The position numbers were made by a program, and so were the translations under genes. Shown one piece after another: positions 1 through 5,952 of a stretch of 7,089 bases of DNA. The notes below the pieces were generated by a model, which had not been told where the DNA came from, ran no database searches, and worked only from the letters and a program-made list of their open reading frames with translations. The stretch comes from Deltaproteobacteria bacterium. GTDB lineage: Bacteria; Desulfobacterota; SM23-61. Every line of letters starts with the position of its first letter. The first letter of the stretch is position 1. The DNA lies in NCBI GenBank assembly GCA_016234425.1, contig JACRCA010000441.1:1-7089 (forward strand), written 5' to 3'.

Positions 1-34
1 AGAACATTCCAGAACCTTTTTTAATGGATCGCAT
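1..34 (-). CDS. Start of an unidentified gene, cut by the left edge
   Basis: Eleven codons are visible, reading MRSIKKGSGMF, before the window ends. The start is supported by a full AAGGAGG ribosome binding site (42-48) seven bases upstream of the ATG and by an AT-rich region behind it. The gene has the same orientation as the tct operon and begins about 200 bp after its last gene. The opening MRSIKK resembles the MRSTKK opening of the tctC that precedes it, so a further binding protein or another exported protein is possible. Eleven residues are too few to assign a family. Confidence 0.6.
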   Translation of the reverse strand, partial: MRSIKKGSGMF

Positions 35-41
35 CACCAAA

Positions 42-48
42 CCTCCTT
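42..48 (-). promoter_or_regulatory. Ribosome binding site of the left-edge gene
   Basis: AAGGAGG read on the minus strand, seven bases before the ATG at 34. It is an essentially perfect Shine-Dalgarno sequence and is the main reason to accept the truncated gene. Confidence 0.65.
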
Positions 49-113
49 ATTATTATTTTTTAATCATAACAGTTTAGCTCTTTGAAAAAAATCTTTTCCC
101 GTTTATTCGTTCT

Positions 114-184
114 GTCATTCCCGCGCAAGCGGGAATCCAGAACCTATGGGAAAAGACATAGATTCCTGCTTCCGCCGGAATGAC
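114..184. repeat. Composite palindromic intergenic repeat (REP/dRS3-like)
   Basis: Two hairpins lie inside a larger inverted repeat. The left hairpin is ATTCCCGC-GCAA-GCGGGAAT (117-136), a perfect 8-bp stem with a GNRA-type loop. The right one is ATTCCTGC-TTCC-GCCGGAAT (162-181), with one mismatch. The outer ends GTCATTCC (114-121) and GGAATGAC (177-184) are complementary. So are the inner pairs GGAATC (132-137)/GATTCC (161-166) and CTATG (144-148)/CATAG (157-161), so the whole unit can also fold as one long cruciform. From memory, the left hairpin fits the neisserial dRS3 pattern ATTCCC-N8-GGGAAT, and similar repeats are abundant in deltaproteobacterial genomes. It lies between the end of the tct operon and the next gene, where it could stabilise or end transcripts. 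Confidence 0.8.
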
Positions 185-200
185 GGCCTTAAAATCCCCT

Positions 201-224
201 CTGTTTGAGATGGTTTTCAAACAG
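201..224 (-). terminator. Possible terminator or 3' stabilising hairpin of the tct operon
   Basis: CTGTTTGA and TCAAACAG form a perfect 8-bp stem with an 8-base loop, starting 14 bases after the stop of the last tctC. On the minus-strand transcript the stem is followed by AGGGGA and only then by four T residues. It is therefore not a textbook intrinsic terminator, and it may act together with the palindrome just beyond. Confidence 0.4.
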
Positions 225-238
225 CTAAAGTGATACTT

Positions 239-1216
239 TTAATCTTTTTTCTTCGCCCCCATTTTTTCCAGGAAAATCTTATAAAAATCGTATTCATCAA
301 GTACATCCTTTTCAAACTTGGCCCCGTCTTTGTAGTCATAGGGAATCTCGAGGTTGACCAGGAGCTTCTGGAAATCGGGCGATTCCGTGACTGTCTTGAA
401 AGTCTCGTTCAGTTTTTTGTAGATGGCCTCCGGCATCCCTTTTGGTCCCACCACGATATAGCCCAAAGCTGGAGCGTCCTGGCAGCCCAGTTCTTTCAGA
501 GCGGGTATATTCGGATAATTGGAGTCCCGCTTATCCGTGTTATAAACGAGAAGCATTCGGAAAACCCCCTGTTTCACGTACTGGATGTGTTGCCCCGCGC
601 CCGCCACAAAGTTTACATGCTTGCCCAAGAGCTGAGTATTGGCCTCGGCTCCGCCTTTCGTGGGAACGTGCTTGAATTCCAGCCCCTTGCATTGGCGGAA
701 AAGTTCGATGGCCAAATGCTGCTGGGTATACATGCCTGGCGAAGAATAAGCCAGGCCCGGATTGGCTTTGGCGTGGGTAATGAATTCATCGATGGTCATA
801 ATGGGGGATTCTTTAAGTACGCAGAGGCCACCGATATAGCGACTATAATTGCAGATCAGGGTGAAATCCTGCAGCGGATTATAAGCCACCTTAAAAAGAT
901 GGGGCCGGACGGTCAAAGCCCCGGTAGAAATCACCCCTAATGTATACCCATCGGGTTTTTTACTCGCCACCAGCCCGGCGGCCACTGTAGCTCCACCCCC
1001 GGCCTTGTTTTCCACGACTACCGGAAATCGCAGCAGTTTTTCGGCGCCATCGGCCAGCGCCCGGGCGGTCAAATCGGTAGTGGCTCCTGCCGCATATCCG
1101 CAATAAATGGTAATGGGCTTGTCTGGATACGTTTGGCTGAACGCCGAAGGAGGAAAAGAAATCAGCAAAGCCATTAAACATCCAGCCGCGAAGAAAAATT
1201 TTTTTGTTGAGCGCAT
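239..1216 (-). CDS. tctC: TTT-family periplasmic substrate-binding protein (TctC/Bug type), second copy
   Basis: This 325-aa protein would bind a carboxylate in the periplasm and deliver it to the TctAB membrane unit. A signal peptide is clear: MRSTKK, a hydrophobic core at residues 7-22, and a likely cut after Ala-Phe-Ser27. The mature part opens with the family pattern YPDKPIT (30-36), the ligand loop AGATTD (43-48), PVVVEN (65-70) and the PDGYTL motif (88-93). Length is normal for the family. AGGAGG lies six bases before the ATG. The gene is fourth in the tct operon; the gap to tctA is 206 bp, but only 65 bp if the tctA tail is counted. Compared with the first tctC it has changed in a ligand-facing stretch: HVPTKGGAEANTQLLGKHVNF replaces HVPFKGGAPACTALIGGHVDF, losing the common aromatic, Pro-Ala and Asp positions. 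The ligand may therefore differ. The family call is firm; the ligand is unknown. Confidence 0.93.
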   Translation of the reverse strand: MRSTKKFFFAAGCLMALLISFPPSAFSQTYPDKPITIYCGYAAGATTDLTARALADGAEKLLRFPVVVENKAGGGATVAAGLVASKKPDGYTLGVISTGALTVRPHLFKVAYNPLQDFTLICNYSRYIGGLCVLKESPIMTIDEFITHAKANPGLAYSSPGMYTQQHLAIELFRQCKGLEFKHVPTKGGAEANTQLLGKHVNFVAGAGQHIQYVKQGVFRMLLVYNTDKRDSNYPNIPALKELGCQDAPALGYIVVGPKGMPEAIYKKLNETFKTVTESPDFQKLLVNLEIPYDYKDGAKFEKDVLDEYDFYKIFLEKMGAKKKD

Positions 1217-1281
1217 CGTTAACCTCCTAATTCTTATTTTTCACGAGTTCCAATTGGAACCCTGTCAGAAATCCTTTTTTC

Positions 1282-1425
1282 TCAGCTTCTTTCTTCATTC
1301 TTGTTTTTTTGGAAAAAAGAAATGGCCGGTAAGGCCAGAAGCCCGATAGCCAAGATCAAACATCCGCTGGAAATGGGACGAGTGAAGAAGATCCCGAAAC
1401 TCCCGTCAGAAAGGATGAGAGACTA
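1282..1425 (-). pseudogene. In-frame C-terminal tail of TctA beyond an amber codon
   Basis: Directly after the TAG at 1423-1425 the tctA frame stays open for 46 codons and ends at TGA (1282-1284). The tail begins SLILSDGSFGIFFTRPIS and continues with a hydrophobic stretch (CLILAIGLLALPAISFF) and a charged end. As I know the TctA family, its members end with just such a segment (Ser-Leu-x-x-Ser-x-Gly-x-x-x-x-Phe-x-x-Arg-Pro-Ile followed by one membrane helix). With the tail the protein would be 498 residues, the usual size, against 451 without it. The family usually has Gln or Arg at the stop position, so a CAG-to-TAG transition is the simplest origin. Whether the tail is translated (suppression or recoding), lost (nonsense mutation), or the TAG is a sequence error cannot be told from one sequence. 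Confidence 0.85.
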
Positions 1426-2778
1426 GCGCAGGGCTTGGTCCATGATAGGGCTCAGAACAAAAGCCAGAACAAGAGGAGCGGCTTCATATTCGAATTTGCG
1501 CATCAGGTAGCCCACGACCCCGAAGAGCAGCATGAGAGAAACATCGACCGTGCTGTTGTTAAGCGCATAAGAGCCGATCAGACACAGGAGCAAGATTAGG
1601 GGGAAAAAGATAGCATACGGAACGCGCAGAAGACGAACCCATAAGCCAATCAGGGGCAGGTTGATGATGAGGAGCAGGATGTTGCCGATGTACATGCTGG
1701 TGATCACTCCCCAAAAAAGGTCTGGGTGCTGCTTAACGAGCATCGGCCCGGGAGTAATTCCATGGATCATCAGTGCTCCCAGTAACATGGCCGCAGCCAA
1801 GCTTCCAGGAATGCCCATGGTAAGAAGGGGGACCATGGCCCCTGCCGTACAGGAATTATTCGCCGACTCTGGTCCAGCCACTCCCTCGATAGCTCCCTTG
1901 CCGAACTTTTCCGGATTCTTTGAAACTCGTTTCTCTACGGCATATGCCACGAAAGAAGAAATGGTCGCTCCCGGGCCGGGCAGGGCGCCCACGCAAAAAC
2001 CGATGACCGTACCCCGAAGGATGGCCCATTTGCTCTCCATCCAGTCCTTGGCTGAGGGTAAAAGGTTTTTCAAGTTCGTCTTATAGATCTCTCGCCGGAT
2101 AGTTTGCTCCACGTTGATAAAGATTTCCGATATTCCAAAAAGGCCCATGACCAGAGGGACAAGTCCCACACCATCCAAAAGTTCGGGGATGCTAAAAGCA
2201 AAACGGGGTTGGCCGGTCATGCTGTCCAGCCCGATGGTTCCGACGAGGACTCCCACCCCGGCCATCATCAGAGCTTTGATCATCGACTTTTGCGCAAGGT
2301 AGGTGAGAATGACCAGGCCCAAAATCACCAGAGAAAAGTATTCTGGGGGCCCAAAACGGAGAGCAACTGAGACCAGGGGCGGGGCGATAGCCTGAAGGCC
2401 GATGACGCCCAGCGTTCCGGCGATGAAGGAGCCGAAAGCTGCAATCCCCAGGGCCGGTCCAGCCCTTCCCTGCAAAGCCATCTGGTAGCCGTCCAAGCAG
2501 GTTACGACCGAAGCAGCTTCGCCGGGGAGATTAACCAGAATAGAGGTCGTCGACCCCCCATACATGGACCCATAGTAAATCCCAGCCAACATGATGATGC
2601 CCGCGGTAGGTGATAGCCCAAAGGTAATGGGTAAAAGGATAGCCATTGCGCCCACCGGACCAATCCCCGGTAACACACCCACCAATGTGCCCACAAAGAC
2701 ACCTATGAAACAGTAAATTAGGTTAACGGGCTGGAGAGCGACGCTCAGGCCGGCAATCAGATTGCTGAAAAAGTCCAT
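1423..2778 (-). CDS. tctA: TTT-family large membrane subunit TctA, stopped early by an amber codon
   Basis: This is the large integral membrane subunit that carries the carboxylate inward, in the manner of a secondary transporter. Family motifs appear in order: GVLPGIGP (34-41), YGGSTTSILVNLPG (73-86), the second-half copy GALPGPGAT (264-272), EGVAGPESANNS (298-309) and MGIPGS (321-326). The two LPGxG loops reflect the internal duplication of the family. Many hydrophobic spans run through the whole length. The ATG is preceded at nine bases by GGAGA, and tctB ends 18 bases upstream, which points to cotranslation. The frame ends in TAG after Ala-Leu-Arg451, about 47 residues short of the family norm, and the missing C-terminal helix is encoded in the same frame downstream. 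The family call is very secure. Whether the 451-residue form works is unknown. Confidence 0.93.
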   Translation of the reverse strand: MDFFSNLIAGLSVALQPVNLIYCFIGVFVGTLVGVLPGIGPVGAMAILLPITFGLSPTAGIIMLAGIYYGSMYGGSTTSILVNLPGEAASVVTCLDGYQMALQGRAGPALGIAAFGSFIAGTLGVIGLQAIAPPLVSVALRFGPPEYFSLVILGLVILTYLAQKSMIKALMMAGVGVLVGTIGLDSMTGQPRFAFSIPELLDGVGLVPLVMGLFGISEIFINVEQTIRREIYKTNLKNLLPSAKDWMESKWAILRGTVIGFCVGALPGPGATISSFVAYAVEKRVSKNPEKFGKGAIEGVAGPESANNSCTAGAMVPLLTMGIPGSLAAAMLLGALMIHGITPGPMLVKQHPDLFWGVITSMYIGNILLLIINLPLIGLWVRLLRVPYAIFFPLILLLCLIGSYALNNSTVDVSLMLLFGVVGYLMRKFEYEAAPLVLAFVLSPIMDQALR

Positions 2779-2796
2779 GAGCCAAAGTCTCCGGAG

Positions 2797-3255
2797 CTAA
2801 AAATAAAGGATCCCCCTGGGTAGCGTTGCTTTCAGGCAAACATTAAAAATCAAATAGGAGACCCCAGAGGCTAAAACTGAGATCAGGATTGCTTTAACCC
2901 AGGATAAATTTTCCACAACTTTGAGCAGGATAAAAAGGGCGATAAAAGAAGTAATGAGGAACCCGATTTTCTCCAGCGCGAGGATATAAGCAACCAAAAT
3001 GAGGCTAATGGCTAAGGGTCGATGCCATCTCAGCCCCTCCCAGAGGGCCGAAAGTTTAACTAAAAGCTCCCGTCTTCGGAGGAATGATTGCAAGAATATG
3101 AGTATGGCCATCAGGCTGATGAAGCATCCGGCTAAGAAAGAAAAAAAACCCGAGCCCGGCTCCCGTGGTGTCCCCACGCCCAGCCCAATAGATCCGTAGA
3201 TGCTGATCAGCCCGACAGCAAACCAAAAAAGACTGCCCACCCGCTCAGCCTGCAT
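2797..3255 (-). CDS. tctB: TTT-family small membrane subunit TctB
   Basis: This 152-aa hydrophobic protein has about four or five membrane spans (roughly residues 8-25, 36-58, 80-113 and 119-142). The pattern Gly-x-Gly-Thr-Pro-Arg-Glu-Pro-Gly-Ser-Gly-Phe-Phe-Ser-Phe after the first span corresponds to the family's PGPGFFP loop, and the C-terminus Leu-Pro-Arg-Gly-Ile-Leu is the usual TctB ending. TctB is the small partner of TctA in the inner membrane. A GGAGGAG ribosome binding site lies eight to ten bases before the ATG. The gene sits 41 bp after the first tctC and 18 bp before tctA. It ends with TAG at the expected family length, so amber is a genuine stop here. Sequence conservation in TctB is low, so the call rests on motif, topology and position. 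Confidence 0.9.
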   Translation of the reverse strand: MQAERVGSLFWFAVGLISIYGSIGLGVGTPREPGSGFFSFLAGCFISLMAILIFLQSFLRRRELLVKLSALWEGLRWHRPLAISLILVAYILALEKIGFLITSFIALFILLKVVENLSWVKAILISVLASGVSYLIFNVCLKATLPRGILYF

Positions 3256-3296
3256 CGGATTAACTCCTCCAAAGAAATCAAATCATCTTTGCCCTT

Positions 3297-4268
3297 TCAT
3301 TTCCTCGTTTTAATCCCGATTTCTTTGAGGAGATCGGCATAAAATTCATAGAGCTTGGGAAACTCCGCTTCGAATTGGCGCCGATCCTTGAAGGAAAAAG
3401 GAAGGGAAAAATTTTTCAGCACTTTTTGAAATTCGGGAGAATACGCTGCTTGCCGAAAGCCAGCCTCTAACTTCTTGAAAACCGGGTCGGGCAGCCCTTT
3501 GGGGCCGATGAGTATGAAGTCTTGTGTGGGCAGATCTTTATACCCTAAATCTTTAAGCGTGGGGACATCGGGAAAATCTGGATCCTTCTTTTCAGCAATG
3601 GTCAAGGCCAGCATTCGGAATATACCTTGCTTCACGTAGGTCAGATGGATTCCTGCCCCTGCCGTGAAGTCTACGTGTCCCCCGATAAGGGCCGTGCAGG
3701 CGGGAGCTCCCCCTTTGAAAGGCACGTGCTTGAACTTAACCCCAGCTTGCTTGGCCAAGTATTCCACGGCCAATTGTTGGTTGGCCCCTATTCCTGAAGA
3801 GCTGTAGGAGAGAGCCCCCGGATTCTTGCGGGCGTGCTCCAATAAATCGTTGAGGGTTTGGAAGGGAGATTCCTTCTTTACGCATATGCCGCCAATATAG
3901 TTGCCGTAGGACAAGATGTAGGTGAAGTCCTTGAAGGGGTCATAGGGCACATCCAGTATCATGTGGCGGACATCTAAAACCGACGAGGCCACAACCGCCA
4001 GGGTATATCCATCTGGCTTTTTGCCGGCAATAAGGGTGGTAGCCACGGTGGCGCCCCCGCCGGTTTTATTTTCCACAACCACGGGGACGCCCAGTATCTT
4101 TTGTCCCTCTTCGGCCAGGGCTCTGGCCGTGAGATCGGTCGTGGCCCCCGCTTCAAAGCCACAGTAGACGGTGATGGGTTTAGTTGGGAAATCCTGACCA
4201 GAGGCTGGGAGCGGGAAAAAGAGCGCGACCATTATTAACGACAACAAAATGACTTTTTGCTTTCTCAT
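3297..4268 (-). CDS. tctC: TTT-family periplasmic substrate-binding protein (TctC/Bug type), first copy
   Basis: This 323-aa exported binding protein is the first gene of the operon. The signal peptide has MRKQK, a hydrophobic core at residues 6-20, and a likely cut after Ala-Ser-Gly24. Conserved parts are FPTKPIT (27-33), the ligand loop AGATTD (40-45), PVVVENK (62-68), KKPDGYTL (83-90), and HVPFKGGAPACTALIGGHVDF, which is close to the family consensus. Length is normal. GGAGGT seven bases before the ATG fixes the start. It ends in TGA, 41 bp before tctB. By eye it is roughly half identical to the second tctC, and both share two cysteines at equivalent places (Cys36 and Cys129 here; Cys39 and Cys132 there), which could pair in the periplasm. 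TTT binding proteins take citrate, other di- or tricarboxylates, aromatic acids and amino acids, so the ligand cannot be read from sequence alone. Confidence 0.94.
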   Translation of the reverse strand: MRKQKVILLSLIMVALFFPLPASGQDFPTKPITVYCGFEAGATTDLTARALAEEGQKILGVPVVVENKTGGGATVATTLIAGKKPDGYTLAVVASSVLDVRHMILDVPYDPFKDFTYILSYGNYIGGICVKKESPFQTLNDLLEHARKNPGALSYSSSGIGANQQLAVEYLAKQAGVKFKHVPFKGGAPACTALIGGHVDFTAGAGIHLTYVKQGIFRMLALTIAEKKDPDFPDVPTLKDLGYKDLPTQDFILIGPKGLPDPVFKKLEAGFRQAAYSPEFQKVLKNFSLPFSFKDRRQFEAEFPKLYEFYADLLKEIGIKTRK

Positions 4269-4447
4269 CGGGCTTACCTCCCTGATGTTTTAATAAAAGG
4301 GCTTTCCCCTTCTTTCATATTTTTTATCGCCGGTCGGGAAATTCCACGCCTTTCCTTCTGGCCCCAAAAACAAGGGAACGGCTTCCTGATCAAATGGTTT
4401 CATTTAAGGGGAGAGAGGAATAATTTGTAAGGTAAAATAGTGATTGG

Positions 4448-4475
4448 ATTATATCAATAAAAGCTAAAAAGTCAA
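4448..4475 (-). promoter_or_regulatory. Strong sigma-70 promoter of the tct operon
   Basis: TTGACT (4470-4475), a 16-base spacer and a perfect TATAAT (4448-4453), with TG one base before the -10 (extended -10). Transcription would start near 4441, leaving an untranslated leader of about 170 bases before the first tctC. The leader contains AAATG-GTTT-CATTT (4392-4405), a short inverted repeat that could be an operator or weak hairpin, and a weak AAGGG/CCCTT hairpin (4297-4311). The promoter lies between the crotonase gene and tctC, so the transporter genes can be transcribed on their own. Confidence 0.75.
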
Positions 4476-4518
4476 TTTAATTCAATAATCTATTTTTCCA
4501 GGGTGGAAAGCCATAAGC

Positions 4519-5316
4519 TTACCTGCCCTTAAATACAGGTTTCCGCCTTTCCAGGAAAGCTTTTTGCCCTTCCTTCAGGTCTTCGCTGTTGAGGGCTTGG
4601 GCAACTATCATTTCGATGTGTTTCATGTCCTCCGGCTCGATCTGCTGGTGTTTGAGGCAGGCATTGAAGATAGTCTTGATTCCCCTCAAAGATAAAGGGG
4701 CATTTTCGGAAATCTCCCGGGCCATCTCTTCGGTAAAGGAAGCAAATTGGTCAGCCGGCAGGACGTAGTGCACCAATCCCATTTCCTTAGCCCGAGAGGC
4801 GGGATAGGAACGACCGGCGAAGAAAATTTCTTTGGCGTTGGCTAACCCGGCGACATTCACAAATTGCATGATTCCAGCTGGCATGTAGACCATGCCCAGC
4901 TTGGCGGGAGGCATGCCGAATTGGGCCGTTTCGACAGCAATCCGAATGTCACAGGCCATGGCCAGCTCACACCCAGCTCCGAAGGCCACCCCATTAATCA
5001 TGGCAATCACGGGGTAAGGGAAATCATGAATTGCCTCCAGGGCCAGCCGCAAGGGATTCTTTTTTCTCAAAGCTTCCATGACCTCCGGGCTGACTTGCGT
5101 GGGGATGGCGGTGATGTCGTAGCCGGAGGAAAAAGCTATGTCTCCAACCCCGCGGATGACCAAGCAACGGATTTCGCCTTCTTCCTTAATGCAATTGAAG
5201 GTATCAGCGAGCTGGAAAAGGAGGAGAGGAGAAAGGGCATTGCGCCGTTCGGGCCGGTTCAAAATGATGGTGCAGACCTTTTCCTGCTTTTCGGTGAGCA
5301 ATAATTTTTCTTCCAT
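4519..5316 (-). CDS. Crotonase-superfamily enzyme, probably methylmalonyl-CoA decarboxylase-like
   Basis: This 265-aa cytoplasmic acyl-CoA enzyme has the crotonase fold. Visible motifs are RPERRNALS (21-29), the first oxyanion-hole loop AFSSGYDI (61-68), the second GVAFGAGCELAMACDIRIA (109-127), and a C-terminus SEDLKEGQKAFLERRKP common across the family. Of the two catalytic glutamates of enoyl-CoA hydratase, the first is present (Glu117) but the second is replaced by Pro137 in FGMPPAKLG. Compared from memory with E. coli methylmalonyl-CoA decarboxylase (ScpB/YgfG), this part aligns well: F-x-M-x-P-x-x-L-G-x-x-Y-x-x-x-G-I, with Tyr144 at the place of its active-site Tyr140 and Glu117 at its Glu113. 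I therefore infer decarboxylation of a malonyl-CoA derivative rather than hydration. AAGGAGA lies just before the ATG. The gene precedes the tct operon by 250 bp, fitting use of an imported dicarboxylate. Many databases would simply call it enoyl-CoA hydratase. The superfamily is certain; the reaction is a moderate-confidence call. Confidence 0.92.
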   Translation of the reverse strand: MEEKLLLTEKQEKVCTIILNRPERRNALSPLLLFQLADTFNCIKEEGEIRCLVIRGVGDIAFSSGYDITAIPTQVSPEVMEALRKKNPLRLALEAIHDFPYPVIAMINGVAFGAGCELAMACDIRIAVETAQFGMPPAKLGMVYMPAGIMQFVNVAGLANAKEIFFAGRSYPASRAKEMGLVHYVLPADQFASFTEEMAREISENAPLSLRGIKTIFNACLKHQQIEPEDMKHIEMIVAQALNSEDLKEGQKAFLERRKPVFKGR

Positions 5317-5334
5317 AGAGTCTCCTTGGAGCCT

Positions 5335-5346
5335 GCGGGAATCCAG
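5335..5346. repeat. Fragment of the palindromic repeat next to the crotonase RBS
   Basis: GCGGGAATCCAG is identical to bases 129-140 of the composite repeat near the left end. Only this half remains and no partner hairpin is visible. It lies eight bases upstream of the crotonase Shine-Dalgarno sequence, so it is part of the untranslated leader. Confidence 0.5.
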
Positions 5347-5528
5347 CTATTTAGAAAATTAGTCCGCCTTAACTCTCAGGACCCTCTGAAACTGAAGCGT
5401 CGAAGCCCCCCTCCCTAAATTCCTCCCCGGTTAGGTTTAGTGGGATAGCTTATAATTCGCCGTTAGGGTATCACTGCAAAAAAGAAAAATAGAAAATGGT
5501 GGCATCCGCAACTGAAAAGTTAAAAGCA

Positions 5529-5557
5529 TAAATATAGAATAATTATCCATTTGTCAA
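5529..5557 (-). promoter_or_regulatory. Candidate promoter of the crotonase gene
   Basis: A perfect -35 TTGACA (5552-5557) is followed by TATATT (5531-5536) at 15 bases or TATTTA (5529-5534) at 17 bases. Either spacing or -10 is imperfect. Transcription would begin near 5523 and leave a leader of about 200 bases before the ATG. Confidence 0.5.
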
Positions 5558-5797
5558 GACTCAAAATTTTGGGCAAAATTTGTTATTGCCATGGGGCTCA
5601 AAAAGAGGGTTGTGTTTGGGATGAGTTACAGGCTCTTGGGAGTTAAATTGCTCTTTACGGGCTGCAAAAAGAAATCGGCGGGTCTCTCTTGGGGAATGAT
5701 TCCTGTCTGGGAAAATTCGGTCGGTAATTTCGGTAACTGAGGTTCAGGATTCCAGCACTGCTGGATTCAGCACCCGGATACTCATTTATAAGTTCGA

Positions 5798-5926
5798 TCA
5801 TATGGCCGATGGCAGGTATTCTTTGCTCTCGTCTTCCGAGTGTCTGGAATGTTTTCTCACGTTTTTTACATACGCCAACAATGGAATGGCCAATAAAATG
5901 GCTAAGACCAGCAAAATTTTCTTCAT
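5798..5926 (-). CDS. Small single-span membrane peptide, 42 aa
   Basis: A short frame opens MKKILLVLAILLAIPLLAYV and continues with a basic, hydrophilic tail (KNVRKHSRH, then SEDESKEYLPSAI). Residues 4-20 form one hydrophobic span, so the product is a membrane-anchored peptide or an exported peptide with an N-terminal signal. Three things support it: GAGGTGA about five bases before the ATG, a near-consensus sigma-70 promoter ending 26 bases upstream of the start codon, and a clean charge/hydrophobic layout. Positive charges flank the span on both sides, with more on the C-terminal side, so orientation is uncertain. I do not recognise a family. It lies between the response regulator and crotonase genes in the same direction. 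It could be a regulatory or stress-type membrane peptide; nothing in the sequence fixes a role. Confidence 0.65.
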   Translation of the reverse strand: MKKILLVLAILLAIPLLAYVKNVRKHSRHSEDESKEYLPSAI

Positions 5927-5952
5927 GTTCACCTCGCTTTTAATATTAATTA

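Larger units (their letters stand above)
5317..5797. other. Intergenic stretch without a convincing gene; crotonase leader region
   Basis: These 481 bases separate the crotonase start from the small membrane peptide gene. They hold the candidate crotonase promoter (5529-5557), a leader of about 200 bases, a 12-base fragment matching the window's palindromic repeat (5335-5346), and a near-perfect inverted repeat TCCAGCA-C-TGCTGGA (5751-5765) flanked by GATT/GATTC that looks like another remnant of that repeat type. Short frames on both strands lack ribosome binding sites or protein-like composition. I see no riboswitch fold that I can name. Confidence 0.6.

Noticed and set aside
230..940. 236-codon plus-strand frame opposite the second tctC
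   Set aside because: It is antisense to a gene with clear family motifs and signal peptide, and its translation shows no recognisable domain; it is an opposite-strand shadow. The same applies to the plus-strand frames at 1661-2086, 4864-5304 and 6088-6492.
1168..1216. Possible lipoprotein signal (Ala-Ala-Gly-Cys13) in the second tctC
   Set aside because: The hydrophobic core before Cys13 is too short and lacks Leu at -3, while Ala-Phe-Ser27 is a good ordinary cleavage site in line with the family.
2776..2799. tctB and tctA lie in the same frame across a TAG, so a readthrough fusion is possible
   Set aside because: tctB ends at the normal family terminus (Leu-Pro-Arg-Gly-Ile-Leu), and tctA has its own ATG with GGAGA at suitable spacing; the in-frame relation is a one-in-three coincidence.
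4495..4509. TTTCCA-GGG-TGGAAA hairpin after the crotonase as a terminator
   Set aside because: Loop of three bases and no T-run on the transcript side; it is followed by A residues.
5317..5523. Riboswitch in the long crotonase leader
   Set aside because: I could not recognise any conserved core; only short repeats such as CCTAACGG/CCTAACCGG are visible.
5591..5740. 49-codon plus-strand frame opening MGLKKRVVFG
   Set aside because: No ribosome binding site, no promoter, opposite to all other genes, and not recognisably protein-like.
5655..5801. 48-codon minus-strand frame overlapping the small peptide's stop by four bases (ATGA)
   Set aside because: Composition rich in Ser, Pro, Arg and Asn without protein-like pattern, and it runs through the inverted repeat at 5751-5765; no evidence beyond the overlap.
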